Shown here one piece after another: positions 1-12,035 of a stretch of DNA of 64,000 nt. Position numbers and translations under genes: made by a program. Origin of the DNA: Pontederia crassipes (taxonomy: Eukaryota > Streptophyta > Magnoliopsida > Commelinales > Pontederiaceae). The stretch is from positions 64,362,696 through 64,426,695 of the forward strand of contig CM060188.1 of NCBI GenBank assembly GCA_030549335.1, in the 5' to 3' direction. The stretch's first letter is position 1. Every line of letters begins with the position of its first letter. A model generated the notes under the pieces. It was given only the letters and a program-made list of their open reading frames with translations. It was not told where the DNA came from and did no database searches.

Positions 1-3000
1 AGATACCATAAAAATATGGCTTTATATGTTTATTCTCTCTTTCATGATGTCCTCCCTGATAAATGTATCTTTTTTGTTTTAAAAAATTGGAACAAGACAA
101 TAATGCTTTTCCCTTCTAAAAAAAGTAATAATGCTTTTTTGAGGGAATAATATAAGAATGACTGAGAACCTATTCCTTAGAAAATAGAAATTTTGTTTTT
201 TATTAGATTAGAATGCTTGACTTTTTGCTAGTTTTGCTTGATTCTTCTCAGTGACTTCAGGAAGCTATTCTTGCGAGAAGCAAGTATATGCTCAAAATTT
301 AATCAGTTGTCTTTGTATCAAAATTGTTGTTAAACTTTCTTTGGCATTCTTTTATGAACGGCCATCCTTCCCGTTCTCACAAAAAAAACAATCTTTTATG
401 ATCTGATTGTCTAACTTTTGTGGGTCTGTACTAGTTGAATGAGATTCAAATATAGAAAATCATCATCAATTTGCTTTTTTGGTTTCCACTAACTTGACTT
501 CCCCTAACATAGGACATTGATTATTAGTAAATTTCAGAGAATGAGAGTTATCCAGAGTTGTATCAGGTCCAGTTAATATTTTGGTGAACACATTGACTGG
601 GCAAACCTTCTTTTAGAAAACAGTGCATCACATTCTCAATATATGAAAATATGGATGTATATGTTTCTTTGTTTACATGACTCTTAAAGAAGAGCATTCT
701 GGTTTGTCTATTTATGTAATGTTGAGATTTAGTCTCCCCTCAAAAAATGTTTGAGATTTAGTCATCATGGTTATGGAAAAGTGGAAGCATATAACATATT
801 TTGACTTTTCCAGCATACCTCGTTCCATTCAGCAGCTGTTGATGGAAAGGAACTATTTCTAATATGTTTCATTTTCGTGCATTTTTTATTTTGAAGGCGA
901 TATGAATAGTAGACCAGCATTTCAATGCATTTTTCACCTTATTGTGTCTATGTTAGATGTGGCTATGCTAACATGAAATGACATATTTGCATACTGGACG
1001 TGTGCATTTTATGCAAATCTCGTATGTCAAAATATGAGAGAAATGTTGCTGTGTGCCACTGCTTACCGCCACAACTTCGCCTTCCACTATCGCTGCTGTC
1101 GGTACCCCAGAACCTTAAATGTCACATTCTCTCTCTCATTCATCTTGTGTTTGCACTAATCAGGCACATCCATGCTCTCCTCACTCGTGCCATCTGATCT
1201 TGACTCTGGACATCTCCGTAGCGGCATGTTTTCTTCTCATTGGCACCGAAAATCTGCCCTACAAAGTGTTACTCTCTACTTTCCCTCCTTGTTTCATGTA
1301 TATGTTTTTCTGTATATTTGTGTGTTTGTCCTAATTGGTGTTGGTACCTTTTTTTTTTTTTTTTTGAGAGGAGTTGGTACCTTTTTTTCCATAGTAAATT
1401 CAAAATTTTGCAGCAATAGGAACATAAAATCAAACAATAGGTCCTGGTTGATTTCACAGGCTAGGAAATTGCCCCAGTCGTTTGGTGTAATTCTTGAGGA
1501 GGTTTCTTAGTTGGATTGACATTATCAGATTCAGATAAATGTATGATTAAAATACAGATGAAGCACATTTATTTGAACCCTTGTCTTGATAAACTATGTA
1601 AAAAACTGAAGGTTAAGAATTATTTATTTCATGTTTTCTTTCTCAACCTGTATTAAAATTTAACAAAATCCCAATACATGCACAAGCACATCTGCATCTA
1701 TTTACATAAGCCTCAAGCTTTTGACAGAAATAATACAATGCCAAGGTCTGTCATTGGGGAAGATGATATCGGAGGGGCAGCTAGCAAGTTGGCCATTTTT
1801 TGCCTCTTATTCTTATTCTGTTTATTAAATGCAAATTCTTTATTGAAGTGTTCTTTTATCATTTTTGTATTTCTTCCTTTCATATTTCAACCTTCTGGTC
1901 CTTCTCAAAACTGCAACTATGAGAGAACACAACAGCTGTTTGCATTTTTTCCATGAATTACATAGCATTATTACTCAAAGAAGGCAGCTGCAATTTATTT
2001 CACTTTAATGTTAACTTTTGTTGATTTCCCCCTCCGCAGAGCTCAAAATATTAAATCATACATCAACATGTGCCTTCTCACATGTTGTGTCCAAAGTCCT
2101 ATTAATGAGGTGGTTTTGGATGCTTGGATCGTCTGCTAAGTTTCACTGATTTCCAAGTCTTGTCACATGAGCAGCAAATTATTTTGTTGAGGCTCTGTGT
2201 AGGGAAGTCTCCTATTACTGATGTATATATTTGACAATAGAATGAGAAGGATTTCTGTAACAGAAAGCAACAGAATTCTTCGTTAGTCCTTTTGATAAAA
2301 GAATCGACAACAGAAAACTAAAAAGGAAACGCAGAATTCTTCATTATCTTATAGAATAGAAATCTGGTCTTTTGAGCAGTTACACAGCATATTAGGCTCC
2401 ATAAAAAATATGGAATTTTCCATGGGCTTGATTCCTGATGGCGAGATTAAATGCAGAAGGATGATGCATTTTTATATTAAGAGTTAGTCCTCAGAAAAAA
2501 AGAGTTAGTCTTTCTCAAACAATAAAAAGGGAAAGATTGATTAAAAAAAAAGTGTCAATTGGGTGCCCTATCTATAATATAGCCATATTTATATTAAGAC
2601 TATTTCTTATTCAAACTTTTGGCACTTGCTAGATCAAAATCTGATGCTTTATGAACTGGAAATTGGAAGCATGTAATGTCACAAAAAGTTAGGTGGACAA
2701 GCCTGTGGAAACTGGAAAGATCAGATAGATTGAGAGAGATAAAAGACTGGACAGTATCAAGTGCAAGGGAAAACAACTGGCTCCAGTAGTTTTTTGCCAT
2801 AAGCATATATAATACATCCACAGGAAGCCTGTAACAATCACTGAGAGGGGAAAAAGAAGGAAGAAAGAGGAAGAGTTTGCCATTGAGCGATCTATACCTC
2901 AAACTGTTTTGCATGAGTTGCCTATGAACTAATTGTATGTTTGGATGAAGGTTATCTGCCATATTTATTTTTGTGGGCAATGGATTTCAGAGATGCTACA

Positions 3001-3008
3001 AGTGTTCT
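1..3008. other. AT-rich non-coding DNA, no recognisable gene
   Basis: About 3 kb of AT-rich sequence with many short homopolymer runs and no long open frame. A few stretches look like possible exons because a pyrimidine-rich tract and AG precede a short open segment, for example near 2040 and near 815. None translates into a family I recognise and they do not join into a frame. The stretch may be intronic or 3' flanking sequence of a gene beginning outside the window, but the sequence does not prove it. Confidence 0.4.
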
Positions 3009-3112
3009 CACTACAAAAAAATTACCATTTTCCAATGGGCAATTTCCGACGGATAGAAATCCGTCGCAATTTACGACGAATTTTTCGACGGTTTCATTTC
3101 CGATTAATCCCA
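3009..3112 (+). mobile_element. CACTA (EnSpm) terminal fragment
   Basis: The segment opens with CACTACAAAAAAATTACC and runs into CCGACGGAT...ATCCGTCG and CGACGAA/TTTCGACGG units. These match in style the terminus and subterminal repeats of the complete CACTA element at 15746-17503. It stops at about 3112, where copia gag sequence begins, and no opposite end is present nearby. It is therefore a truncated end, probably cut by the copia insertion or a later deletion. Confidence 0.7.
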
Positions 3113-4075
3113 AAAAGTGAAAAAGTTTTTCAACTCTCTCTCCTCCAAATGGTATACAAAGAGGACCGTGATTGAAGAAAAAGACTTAAATAATTTGGAT
3201 TTTGACGATCTAATTGGCTCACTGTTAACCTATGAGATCGGAATCCAAGAAGAAGAAGAATCAAAAGCTCAAACAAGGAAGATATTGTCCTTGAAAGCAA
3301 ACAAAAACTCAAGTGAAGAAGAAGTAGACGAAAAGAAACTCGTCCGCTACACAAGAAAACTAGATAAATATCTCAAGTTGGTGAAAAAAAAAAGAAGAAT
3401 GAAAAATCAACCCGAAGATCATACAAACATCACAAAGAAGAGACAAGTGACTCATCAAGCTCTTATGAAGCATAATTATGCTTAATGGCTTACAACGACG
3501 AGGTAACTTCTAACCTTTCAAATTCAAATTATGACTCATCAAACTCTTCCAAAGAAAATATTTCTTTAGATGTAAATAAGGAACTCTCCTCTTTTATAAA
3601 AATATATTTTTCGATTAAAGAGGAAAATTAAAAATCAATACATGAGATTGAAAAATTAAAAAAAGAAAAGGATGCATATTTTGTGAAAAATGAAAACCTG
3701 AAAAATAAAATTGATACTTTGAAAATTACACATACTTGTGAAATAGTAAAACTAGCATGTTCATTAGAAAAGGTAAAGCAAGAAAATACTTTTTTTTGAA
3801 AAGTACACAAAATAATAATAAGGCTATTTCTAATGTAACGAAAAATACTCTTATGAAAGACTTTGATCGTGAAAATTCTTATTAGAAGTCCAATCATTCC
3901 TATGGTAGAAAATCACATCTCAAATGTTTTACATATGAATTTTATAATCATTACGCATATCAATGTAGAATAAGAAAATCATCACAAAATGATATGATTT
4001 GAGTTCCGAAAGAAACATTGTCTAACAAAATAGGACCCAAAAAAGTTTGGGTACCAAAAGTTACTTAATTATTTT
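3113..4075 (+). pseudogene. Copia gag remnant (SIRE-like lineage)
   Basis: The open part (to about 3485) carries DLIGSLLTYEIGIQEEEE followed by AQTRKILSLKA and an acidic/lysine-rich stretch. This is the C-terminal half of the plant copia gag polyprotein (UBN2/DUF4219 type) that packages element RNA. It continues through stops and frameshifts into a coiled-coil-like KLKKEKD segment, a degraded zinc knuckle near 3925-3970 in which the second Cys reads Tyr, and the conserved GPKKVWVPK motif near 4040 that normally precedes the protease. The start is missing at the junction with the CACTA fragment. The lineage is assigned from motif style, not from a search. Confidence 0.7.
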
Positions 4076-4690
4076 TCAAGTGTGTCTCACATGTAAAGCA
4101 AAGGACGAATGAAAATATGAAGGCACAAAAATTTTGGTAAAAGTATCACCTACTTTTTTATTCTTCTCAAAAGCTCAAAATCATCATTTTTTAAGAAAAA
4201 GGGAACACACCAAATAGAAAAAAAATTAGTCATAATAATAGGGGAAGCATATTTTCAACCTTATTTTAATATATCATTGTTGTATCAAAGATTTATGTAA
4301 TATTTGATTCCTAATATAATTTTGACTTATGGATTTCATAACCTCTAAATCAATTTAATTTCATTTTGAAAATAGCCATAAATTTAGGGGGAGACATTTT
4401 TTCATATTTCATGACCTTTTATGATACTTTACATATTCATGACAAAAAGGGGAGAATAATTTTTTTTTCAAAAGGGGAATTACATTTTTTTTGCCCTTTA
4501 TGTGCAAACTATTCATATGATATGAGTATATGAAGAGTGCCTTATAATTAGTACTTATCTAAATATCTAATATTGTAAGGATAGCTAAGTTTTAGATGGA
4601 GTAAAATTGATTTTACATGATTCTGCAACTTTTTTGCAAATTATATATTTTTCATATTTCTTGGTTTATCTTCATAAAAAAGGGTAAGAT

Positions 4691-5817
4691 TGTTGGAGCA
4701 AAGTTTAATGACATATTAAATTATTTTTGATGATACAAACCCCGAAAGATTAAAGTTAAATGCTGAAAAAGTTTAAAGAAAAAATGACAACTTTATGCAC
4801 TACACTTTGATCAAATAATTGACTATGATCTTATTAAATTTTGGATAATCAAATTTGTAGATAATCCTATTAGCTAGCCATAGAATCTAAAATCATTTAA
4901 TTTGGATAACTGTGTAAAAAGATATGCTCAAAATAGTGCAGGTCGGTCATCCTGCCAATCATCGACCGATCAATACATGCACTGCCTAGGTTCAATTACG
5001 AGACTATACCGGTCGACGTCGAGATGATACTGGTCGATGTACCCAGCTGCGGTCAGTGAAAAAAATAAGCACAACGGTCACAAAGATCGGTTGACCTAAC
5101 CAGATGTGCGATCGATCGGCCTCCGGGTCAAATGAATAATAATAGCTAGTTTTGAATGAGAAAAATGTGGAATTAATTTCGGACGAATTTTTCACATGCT
5201 GAAGCCCATAAAAAGAGTGCCAAAACCAGAAGCAAAAGCATTCATCCAAGCATTGAATCAAAACTTCAAGAAATCAAAAAAAGATCTTTTTCGTTGAAAT
5301 TATCATTTTGAGCTTTCTTTCTTTCTCTCTTCTCTTCTTATAAGTGTTCTATTGTAAAAGATAAATTATTTTTCAGAAAGATTGTGAGAGTTCCTGTGCG
5401 AAAGAGGTTCCTAATCTTACCTCTTGAGCGAGAGAAAAGATTAGCTTCCTAGAAGGAGAGGCTTGCCTTGCCTCTCGAAGCGGAGAAAAGGTGACTGTGT
5501 AAATGGCTTTATTCCTTGCCCCATTTGGAACAAAGGAAATGTTTTAGTGGAATCTCCGATGGTCTCGAGGTCGAAAAGTCGGAGTGGGAACGTAGGCCAA
5601 AGTATGATCGAATCTCGTTAACAACCACCCGTGTATTTTGTGTTTGCATTCTCTTTCTTTCCCTCTCATATTGTGTTTGATGTGATCTGAATTGCATTGA
5701 TTTGAAATGTTTAAAGAATCGATTTTAGCTTCCGCAACGATTTTCGTCAAAATCGATATTTTTATTTAAACACTAATTCACCCCCCTCCCCCTCTTGGTG
5801 CCCTTTAGGATCCTACA
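4691..5817 (+). repeat. LTR of the SIRE-like copia family (copy A)
   Basis: It begins TGTTGGAGCAAAG directly after a purine-rich tract and ends GGATCCTACA, giving 1127 bp with TG...CA ends. The same sequence recurs at 39663-40713 (plus strand, 3'-truncated) and 60889-62019 (minus strand, complete). Positions 4935-5130 hold a cluster of GGTCG/CGATC palindromes. A conserved block near 5600 (GAATCTCGTTAACAACCACC) is shared by all three copies. Confidence 0.85.
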
Positions 5818-6412
5818 GAATAAGGGGAAAACATGGAGATTATCTATAAGACTTTGGCATAAATCATAGACACAAAAATATGCTAACAACATCATATTAA
5901 TCAGGTCAATAACATAATGTAGGGTTTTTTCTCTAAAACATTGAAATCTTTAATCTAGGCATGAAACATCATCAAATAGCCAAGGAATCTTCACATGGTG
6001 CATGAAATCAATATATTTAAGCACGACAATCTAATATGGATCAAAACATATACATTTAAGCATAGATATTATTCAAATTTAATGATCCTTCCAATGCAAC
6101 CCTCAATCAAATCTCTATCAAGAACTAGGGTGTTTTAGTCCTCAATCCATAAGAAAGGAGAGAGGGATTTGGATCCCCTTTACATACTTATCTCTTTCTT
6201 GTTCATTGATCCTTTTTTATTTATTCATGTCCTCTCGTTCTTTGTCCTCTTCCTCAAGTTTTTAGGGTTGTATCCATCATGAGGGAGGAGAGAAATAAGA
6301 AAAAAGAATATAGGAAAAGATTTGGGGAATTTTTATAGAGTCTAATTTAGGATTGCTCAAGGTTTCCTCCAAATGACTTAAATGCCCTTATTTATAAATT
6401 GGGGTTGTTACA
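5818..6412 (-). repeat. Truncated 3' LTR of the chromovirus
   Basis: On the minus strand it starts TGTAACAACCCC at 6412. It matches the beginning of the complete LTR at 12035-9375, sharing the poly-pyrimidine leader near 6150-6260 and the TTTCCTCCAAATGA block. Only the first 595 bp remain; the copia LTR ends at the breakpoint. Confidence 0.75.
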
Positions 6413-6445
6413 TTCGTCCCTCCTAAAAAAAGTTTGTCCTCGAAT
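6413..6445 (-). other. Polypurine tract before the 3' LTR
   Basis: On the minus strand the sequence AAATTCGAGGACAAAC is followed by a run of T and the purine-rich AGGAGGGACGAA just ahead of the LTR start. The intact-looking chromovirus near 54615-54650 has the same order (AAATTCGAGGACGAA, AAGAGGGG, LTR), which supports its role as plus-strand primer. Confidence 0.65.
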
Positions 6446-6559
6446 TTCAATCTTAGAAACTCATACAATTTTCTTTATTATCTTTTAATTAGTCAATTTT
6501 TATGGCAAAAGATACTAATGCATGAATAATCATACAGACGTGTATAACATTAACATAAC

Positions 6560-9150
6560 CATCATTACCTAAAGACTTGGTTACCTTAGTCTTCATCATT
6601 TATGTTCTATGTCTCATCAACCTCCATGGCGCGGACTCTACCTGTAGCTCTTTGTTGCACATCATTTCGTTTGATCTTGCCTTTGTCTTTGTACTCATCA
6701 TGCTTTTTTGGATAATCTTTAACGTAGTAACCCATTTTGCCACATTGAAGGCATGCTCCTGATTTCATGCGACATTCTTTTGTGTGAAATCTACAGCAAT
6801 GTGGGCAAGATGGATATCCTTGTCCATCTCCCTTCCTCTCATAAGGTTTAGAGTCTCTAGCTCTTCTTTCTTACCATTGTTCTTTCTTTAGTGACTCCTT
6901 ACTTATGCGTGCAAATTAAACGCAAATATACTAGCAAGTATATTAGATCGTATAAAGTAATAAAGAGTGAATAGAGTGTCGAACCCACGAGGACTAATCT
7001 AGATTCTTATCTTTTTAACTTAAGTTTATTTATTGAGAAAGTAACAAGAATTGATTTGAGATAAAAGTAATCCGAATTAATGACAATCAGAGATAATGAT
7101 GCATTTAATTAATGTGAGAGAAAGTTAGAACTCAGACTTCGTATCCATATCGTATTCTCTTAATTATCAATAATTAAATATAGACTTCTTGTAGAAAATA
7201 AATGGATAAAAGGTATAGGACTTAAAAGCTTGAGGACCTAACTACCCTATTAAAGAATATAATCAAAGCACGTTGAAAACTCAATCCACTTTAATATATT
7301 CTAAACTAAGATGCATTAATATGAAAAGTTGCTTGAAGTAAATGACTCAAAAACTTGAGAACATAACTATCTTAAATAGAAGTAAAATCAAAGACGTCGA
7401 AAACTCGATCAACTCTAATCTACTTTATCTAAGATGCTTTAAGTTGCAAACCTCCGTTTAATGATATAATTGTTAGCAATTAAAACTAATTTACTAACAA
7501 AAATATCAAACTAACATAACTCAGCCCGGGCTGACACAAACGTTTCTGATCGGGAAAAATAAGGAAGCAACCTGGCCCGGATTGTATCCAACTCGGCCCT
7601 AGTTCTTCACAAAAAAGAATCCGATCGATTTTCCCTTGCAGAACTATGTGAAATTATATGAAATTAATGCAAGATACTAATAAACTCAGATTAAACATGA
7701 AATCCACATCATAACCATGTTCTCAGAAGTCTAAACAATAAAATATATTAAGAGAAAACTGAGGTTCAAACGTAGTCTTCCTCTAACAACTAAACTAATC
7801 CATAATCGGAAGAATTAACATCAAATTCGAGGGAGAAAATATAAAATAAAGATTAGAAATTGTAAATCAAACTCCCAAGAAGTGGTGAACTCTCTAGAAT
7901 AAGCCTTGGCCGAAACTGTGCTCCAAACGATCGCCCGAAATCTCGAAATCTCTACTTATTCGATTGATTTGCAGTGGCGCGCAGCGGAACTTCATCTCTC
8001 ATTTCTGGTGCGGCTAGGGTTTCAAACTCTGAGATTGCATGCTCCTTGGCCTCGTGGTATATCCATATTTATAGGGGGTGGCGGCCTTTTTGGGTTTCGA
8101 GTTGAGTTCACGATTTAAATCCAAATTAAAGTCGGCCGAAAAATCACGCGATCTACCAGTTTTTGACTGATTTTTACTAACTAGGGCCGAGTCTGATCCA
8201 ACTTGGGCCGGGTTTTGTTCAGATTTTATTTTCGAGTAGAAATCGATTCGGATTCGATTTTTAACGCCAACCCGGTCCGGGTATGATGCCAGCTCGGCCC
8301 GGGTTTCTCTTGAACTCAATCATATGTGCTCTTTATACTCTATTTTGCATCCTTTTCCAATCCGATCATTTTGCACCTCCAAAATGATGATCCTGAGAAT
8401 AAAATCAAACAGAAGTGGGTAGCTTTGGACTCAAAAGAAATTAAGAAAATAAATAAGAAAATAGATGCATGCAATGATAAAAACTATGAAAAATAACCTA
8501 AATGATGCATATAAAACATGTATAAAAAATGCATGCATCACTTACATTGATCTTTCTTAGATTCTATGTTTTGTACATTTTTTTTTGGGTGTCAATCTCC
8601 GTGGCCAACTTGGATTATAAGGAAATTGTTTTGATCATGGTTTTAGGATCACCACACTTGTCATTCATCCTGATGTGAGGATTTGGCCCCTTAATAAAGT
8701 GATTGACCCTTAATTCTTCTATTCCCCTTCAGAGGACTATTCCTTGAGGTATTCATCCGCCATCACATTGCCTTATTGCAAATTCATGAATTAAGCATTC
8801 TCCCTTACATGTATAGGGCGATAATGACTCCTGAACGCCTTTTTGAAGTCCTTCTAGGTGATCTCATCTTCATTTTTAAATTGAGTCCTAGTCACTGGCT
8901 TCTACAAGTGTCAAGTCAAATCAACCAACTATGGGTAGCCAGATTGACTCTATGTCAATCCATGATGCTGAACGTCTCTATGATCACATCCAACCAAGCA
9001 TCGGCCTTGTCTGGATCTCTATCTCCATTGAAGGTCGGAGGAAGCAACTTCAGAAACCTTTCGATCCTTGAACTCGAGCAGTGAGAATGGCTCGAATATG
9101 CATTTCTTTTCATAGCACGAGCCATATGAGTCATGCTTTCAATCTACTTC
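6560..9150 (-). pseudogene. Chromovirus gag, interrupted by a solo LTR
   Basis: The minus strand encodes a Ty3/gypsy gag core: KDFKKAFRSHY followed by HVREN (about 8790-8850), preceded by segments resembling DPDKADAWLDVI, and then a cysteine-rich tail with CPHCCRFHTKECRMKSGACLQ (about 6740-6830). The zinc knuckle is damaged, reading CLQCGKMGYYVKDYP, where family members have His and Cys at the two Tyr positions. Several stops are present, one in place of the Trp before KDF. The frame ends shortly after RATGRV, where pol would normally follow. The solo LTR at 6903-8540 splits the gene. Tekay/Del-like by motif style. Confidence 0.75.
6903..8540 (-). mobile_element. Solo LTR with perfect 5-bp target duplication
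   Basis: A 1638-bp insertion in the gag pseudogene, flanked by CTTAC at 6898-6902 and 8541-8545. Its ends are near-inverted (TTATGCGTGC... / ...GCATGCATCA; a family copy starts TGATGCG). Near the left end it carries GAGTGTCGAACCCACGAGG, also found near the left end of 34227-36001. In Athila/Tat elements this kind of motif lies near the LTR 3' end, which would place the element on the minus strand. No internal genes remain. Positions 7525-8310 repeat GGCCCGG/CCGGGCC phrases. Confidence 0.8.
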
Positions 9151-9362
9151 ATTTGACCTCTTAAGACATAGCCTCTATATGAGCATCCTTCTTCCATTCT
9201 TGACATAATATTAATTAATCATCCATTAGTTGGTCAACTATAAACACATATAACATAACTTACATATTACATATTCTTAACCTTTGATGGTTGCTCATAA
9301 CAGTTGCAAATGGATTTAGACTTCTTAACATCATATTACATAGACTTAGGTCCTAACATTTT

Positions 9363-9373
9363 CTCTAATACCA
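9363..9373 (-). other. Primer-binding site (initiator tRNA-Met type)
   Basis: The minus strand reads TGGTATTAGAG two bases after the LTR end. This differs by one base from the TGGTATCAGAG commonly found in plant gypsy and copia elements, complementary to the 3' end of initiator tRNA-Met. It fixes the orientation of the element and marks 9375 as the LTR end. Confidence 0.7.
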
Positions 9374-9374
9374 T

Positions 9375-12035
9375 TGTAACGACCTGAAATTCATCCTAAA
9401 ATATTTGGACATTTAGAGAATTTTATGTCGTCAGTCCGTTCGCCATACATCATTTAATAGCAAAAGACTTTAACATGTTAATAAAATTAATAATAAATAA
9501 AACTTTATATTCCTCATAACAATTAATATTTCATAAGACATTAAATGTCTAAAACCTTTATTATATAATTAGACTCAATGTTCATCTAGAACCATAAAAC
9601 TTATTAAACCCTGAGCATGTGCAACACTTCGTTACGAGTTGAACTACCATTATCACTTAATTTCGGTTGCCTACACAAATTCATAGTGCATGTAACGTCT
9701 TGAAAAAAAAAAGAAAAGGTGTCAATACTTTTAAAAATAGGGGCACATTGGTCATTGTGCAGGATGGGACAGCTATAAAAAAAAGAAAAGTGTCGTCTCC
9801 TTCCCCCATTCCCGACCTGCTACAGTGTCGCACGCACTGTAGCACGTCTCCGACCGCCTCTCCTTTCGGCCGCTCGATCTCTTCCGTCCGGTCACCATTT
9901 TTCGCACTAGAGGTACCGATGGAAAGAGGACGACGAGACGAACATTTTGACATATAGTATGAGATGATCGGTTAGTCGTTAATCCTTTTTAGGTTCGAAG
10001 GTTTCGACGTTTGATTGTTCTCCGACGATCTTATCGGTGAACTCGTTCTCGTATCGTGGTTGGTAAGTGAATAGGAATGTGCATTTGATTTGATTTCAGT
10101 GATGTGAATAAATTTAAAATAATTTATTTCATTATGGATGAATAAGGCGTTCGGTGGTTCTTTTCGACGTTTCGGCGGGTTCGGTTGTGGTTCTGAGAGC
10201 GATGGCTATAGTGGTTGTGGTATGAATGTCGGATATTTGAAAATAATTATTGTAATGTAGTTAAGTTCTAATTATATTTTATTTAAAGTTTGATTGATTT
10301 TCGCTTATAGGAGGTTGCTAATCGAAAAGTGATAGTTCGTGAGTTGTTGTGATTTGATTAGGCTGTTACTAGACGACGAGATCTTCTTTTCCTTTTTGGT
10401 AAGTATTATAACAAATCCATAATAGGACTTAATTTATGATAAGCACACCGAGTAGTTGTGAATAGTGAATTACCAAATTTATTTTATAATATTAATTAAT
10501 CAAGTAACGAATGTGATAGGTTGTGTTTACTTTTGATTGGATTCGGATGATGAGATAATTTGGAACTCCACGAATCCAAGGTGAGGGAACTTACCTCAAA
10601 TGATATAAATTACTTAACTCTTCGGAGTGGTAACATTGTCCCATCCGATTTGGGGCGAATTTTTTAGATCATTTTTTTCATGCATAATCATACTTATTTG
10701 TGTGTTTATATGTGTGTCATCATATGAATTGTGATGTTTAATTATGAATTTTGGAAGCCAATCGATTTTGCTTAAAGTTTCTATTAATGAGTGACAAGAA
10801 ATTCTTCAACGTTATGTGCATTATGCTTTACAATACAATAATCATTCATATCAATCATTCTTCATCTTTTAGCCTAATTATGGTTGAGCATGTCTAAATA
10901 TGTGTCTAGATGATCGTCAATACATCAATCAGTATTTCATGAATAGCATTATATATAAAATGTATGAAACATCATAAAGAATTATACATCAACAAATAAA
11001 TGAATTTGCAATGTATATAAACGTTGAAAGAAAATGCATAATATGAACATAATACTTGTTGACATAAATGATAATATGTCAACTTTCCTTATTTCACAAT
11101 TCTGACACATCATCGATCAAAAAATTATATCTCAATACATAGATGTTTATTTTTTATTGATTCTAATTTTTCTAAAAATTATACTTTCACAGGAATCACA
11201 TATAAAATTCATGGTTTTTATTTTTTAGGTATTTAAGCCTAAAAATTCATATAACTACCAGATCTATTATTTACATAGTATTCTGGCAACAGACACTAAA
11301 ATATTTATAATTTAACATATATTTGTTTTTTCAGATTATTTTAATTGTCACATAACAATAATACAAACTCTTAACTTGTGCATAAATTTCAAACTCTAAT
11401 TCAATATTTCTAAGCTAAGATAGATTTTACAAATTTGTCTCGTTGTTATCCGAGATAGTATAATAGTAGTCCGATTTTTTTTATCATAACTACTTTTTTA
11501 CATCTTCAAATTGGATGAAATATTTTTTTTTTTTGTAAAAACAAGACTTCGAAAGATTTTCATCCATATATTATTTGTAATTTTTGAATAAGTAAAACTT
11601 ATCCAAATAATTATTAAAAGATAGCCACGAATTTAATAGATTATGTAACATAAATTATGAAACCTTCATTTATGCAATCATCATTTATGCAACCCTTAAT
11701 CAAAATTTCTATCAAGAATAAGATATTGTTGAAACTCTCAATCCAAACAAAAGTATTATTGACAGGGGAAAGAGAAGTTTGGATCTTTTTTACGTATCTA
11801 TGATCTTGTTCTTTAATATTTATCATCTTTTTCTTGTTCATGTTCTCTTCTCTTTATCCTCTTCTTCTTTGTCCTTCTTCTTCCTTTTCCTCTTCTTAAG
11901 TTGCAGCCATCACACGAGAGAAAATGAGAAAAAGAAGAAAGGGTTTGGAGGTTTTTTATAGTGTTTAATCTAGAATTTTTTAGAGTTTCTTCCAAATGAT
12001 TTAAATATCATTATTTAAAAATTAAGGTTGTTACG
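9375..12035 (-). repeat. 5' LTR of the pol-less chromovirus
   Basis: A 2661-bp LTR. On the plus strand it opens TGTAACGACCTG and closes GGTTGTTACG, where the last base should be A. The right end matches 6150-6412 and 20290-20549, and the left end matches 18600-19000 and the reverse complement of 56860-57189. These comparisons fix both ends. No coding sequence. Confidence 0.75.

Larger units (their letters stand above)
3113..5817 (+). mobile_element. SIRE-like Ty1/copia element, pol-less, 5'-truncated
   Basis: This is a gag remnant (3113 to about 4075), about 600 bp of AT-rich 3' region with a purine-rich tract just before 4691, and a 3' LTR (4691-5817). No protease, integrase, reverse transcriptase or RNase H lies between gag and the 3' region. 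The minus-strand relative at 60889-62942 has the same gag-to-3'-region arrangement, so the pol loss probably predates both insertions. The 5' LTR and the start of gag are missing. The right edge abuts a truncated chromovirus LTR. Confidence 0.75.
5818..12035 (-). mobile_element. Pol-less Ty3/gypsy chromovirus derivative
   Basis: Read on the minus strand the order is: 5' LTR (12035-9375), a primer-binding site resembling the complement of initiator tRNA-Met, gag (about 9150-6560, split by a solo LTR), a short non-coding tract, a polypurine tract and a 3' LTR beginning at 6412. After the gag zinc-finger region the reading goes straight to the AAATTCGAGGAC tract that normally follows chromovirus pol, so protease, RT, RNase H and integrase are gone. 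The 3' LTR is cut at 5818, next to the copia LTR. The LTR family has other copies at 18600-20549 and 56828-57189. Confidence 0.75.

Noticed and set aside
1678..1956. Possible exon with MPRSVIGEDDIGG
   Set aside because: No family recognised, no convincing splice partners, and it becomes a hydrophobic AT-rich frame.
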